Source of the DNA: DTDX01 sp964608455
Lineage (GTDB): Archaea; Thermoproteota; Bathyarchaeia; 40CM-2-53-6; DTDX01
Assembly (NCBI GenBank): GCA_964608455.1
Contig: CAZSNM010000020.1
Span: 1-21,611 of the forward strand
Length of the DNA stretch: 21,611 nucleotides
Reading direction: 5' to 3'
Both the position numbers and the translations under genes were made by a program. This document shows, piece by piece, positions 21,076-21,611 of this stretch. The number at the start of each line of letters is the position of its first letter. Position 1 is the first letter of the stretch. The notes beneath the pieces were generated by a model. That model had not been told where the DNA came from. It ran no database searches and was given only the letters and a program-made list of their open reading frames with translations.

Positions 21076-21611
21076 TTATTTCTTTATTAGGTTTTCTATT
21101 ACTTTTACGGCTTCTACAGCGTTTTCAGCGTAGGCATCTGCTCCTATTTCTTCAGCATATTCTTTTGTTACTGGGCCTCCACCAACTATTATCTTATATT
21201 TGCTTCTTAATCCTTTAGCCTTAATATATTCTATTAAATCTTTTAAGGCTGGCATTGTTGTTGTCATTAATGCTGATGCACCTATAACATCAGCTTTAAC
21301 TTTTTCTGCTTCCTCAAGAAATTTTGATGGTGGAATATCCTTGCCTATATCGTAAACTTCAAATCCTGAAGCTGTAAGCATAGCGCTAACAATATTCTTG
21401 CCTATATCATGAATGTCGCCTTTAATTGTTCCAATAACAATTTTACCTTTAGTTGAAATTTTTTCCTTAGGTATCTTAGGTAAAAGAATTTCTAAAGCAA
21501 CCTTCATCGTATCGCCAGCCATCATTAAATCAGTTAAAAACAATTCAAGCCTAGCAAATTTATCACCAATTTCCCTCATACAATCAGATAAAACATCAAT
21601 AATTTCTAAAG
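21076..21611 (-). CDS. Corrinoid (B12-binding) protein, MtaC/MtbC/MttC type, 5' end outside window
   Basis: The frame is open to the window edge; only the last 177 residues are visible. They include the end of the helical cap domain (ARLELFLTDLMMAGDTMKVA) and then the cobalamin Rossmann domain. In this domain GTIKGDIHDIGKNIV carries the D-x-H-x-x-G motif with the cobalt-ligand histidine, ASALMTTTMPALK forms the S-x-L loop, and VGGGPVT is the GG motif. It should carry a methyl group from a substrate-specific methyltransferase, probably encoded further right, to MtrH. The substrate (methylamines, methanol, methoxylated aromatics, betaines) cannot be told here. Confidence 0.92.
   Translation of the reverse strand, partial: LEIIDVLSDCMREIGDKFARLELFLTDLMMAGDTMKVALEILLPKIPKEKISTKGKIVIGTIKGDIHDIGKNIVSAMLTASGFEVYDIGKDIPPSKFLEEAEKVKADVIGASALMTTTMPALKDLIEYIKAKGLRSKYKIIVGGGPVTKEYAEEIGADAYAENAVEAVKVIENLIKK

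Noticed and set aside
1..21611. Insertion sequence or integrated element
   Set aside because: I found no transposase or integrase reading frame, no paired terminal inverted repeats and no target duplication; the only mobile-type trace is the dead toxin-antitoxin pair.

Overview
The window reads as archaeal chromosome. It carries eukaryote-type ribosomal proteins (eS4, eS19), an archaeal NAC with a UBA domain, a diphthamide ligase, an ADP-dependent sugar kinase family member, MtrH and a SEC59/DGK1-type lipid kinase. The DNA is strongly A+T rich by eye. Ribosome binding sites of the GAGGTGA type recur and several start codons are TTG. The gene set would fit a member of Candidatus Bathyarchaeia or a related Thermoproteota lineage, but that placement is inference; no 16S gene is present.

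Layout, left to right. (1) Left edge: the 5' part of a tRNA-His(GTG) gene, apparently intron-containing and cut by the window edge, then the t6A enzyme Sua5 and a DUF3782-like/PD-(D/E)XK-type gene broken by two single-base shifts. (2) 2.0-4.4 kb: a plus-strand run of a polytopic membrane protein, Dph6, and an asparagine-synthetase-like ligase that lacks a glutaminase domain and ends in a zinc ribbon; the last two overlap by 4 bp. (3) 4.4-6.2 kb: NAC and enolase, minus strand. (4) 6.3-8.6 kb: a 56-residue zinc-finger protein, a PAP2 lipid phosphatase, a convergent dolichol-kinase-like enzyme and a TauE/SafE permease. (5) 8.7-9.2 kb: no intact gene, but recognisable debris of an MNT-HEPN toxin-antitoxin pair. 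(6) 9.2-13.6 kb: an MFS transporter, a methyltransferase, an ADP-dependent kinase family protein and a second MFS transporter split by a frameshift at its central loop. (7) 13.7-18.7 kb: a small cysteine-containing HTH regulator, then a minus-strand ribosomal operon eS19-uL3-uL4-uL23-uL24-eS4-uS8-uL18. This keeps the order of the archaeal S10/spc clusters but lacks many of the usual genes in between. (8) 18.8-21.6 kb: a 39-residue basic protein, a radical SAM enzyme of the AmmeMemoRadiSam type, MtrH, and a corrinoid protein that runs off the right edge.

The common thread is translation: tRNA-His, t6A synthesis, diphthamide on EF2, NAC, eight ribosomal proteins. The right end looks like C1 metabolism, with methyl transfer from a corrinoid protein to tetrahydropterin. 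The most notable points are the sieve-like ribosomal operon, the Dph6/AsnB-like operon, the hidden MNT-HEPN remnant, and single-base frameshifts at A runs that occur only in accessory genes.
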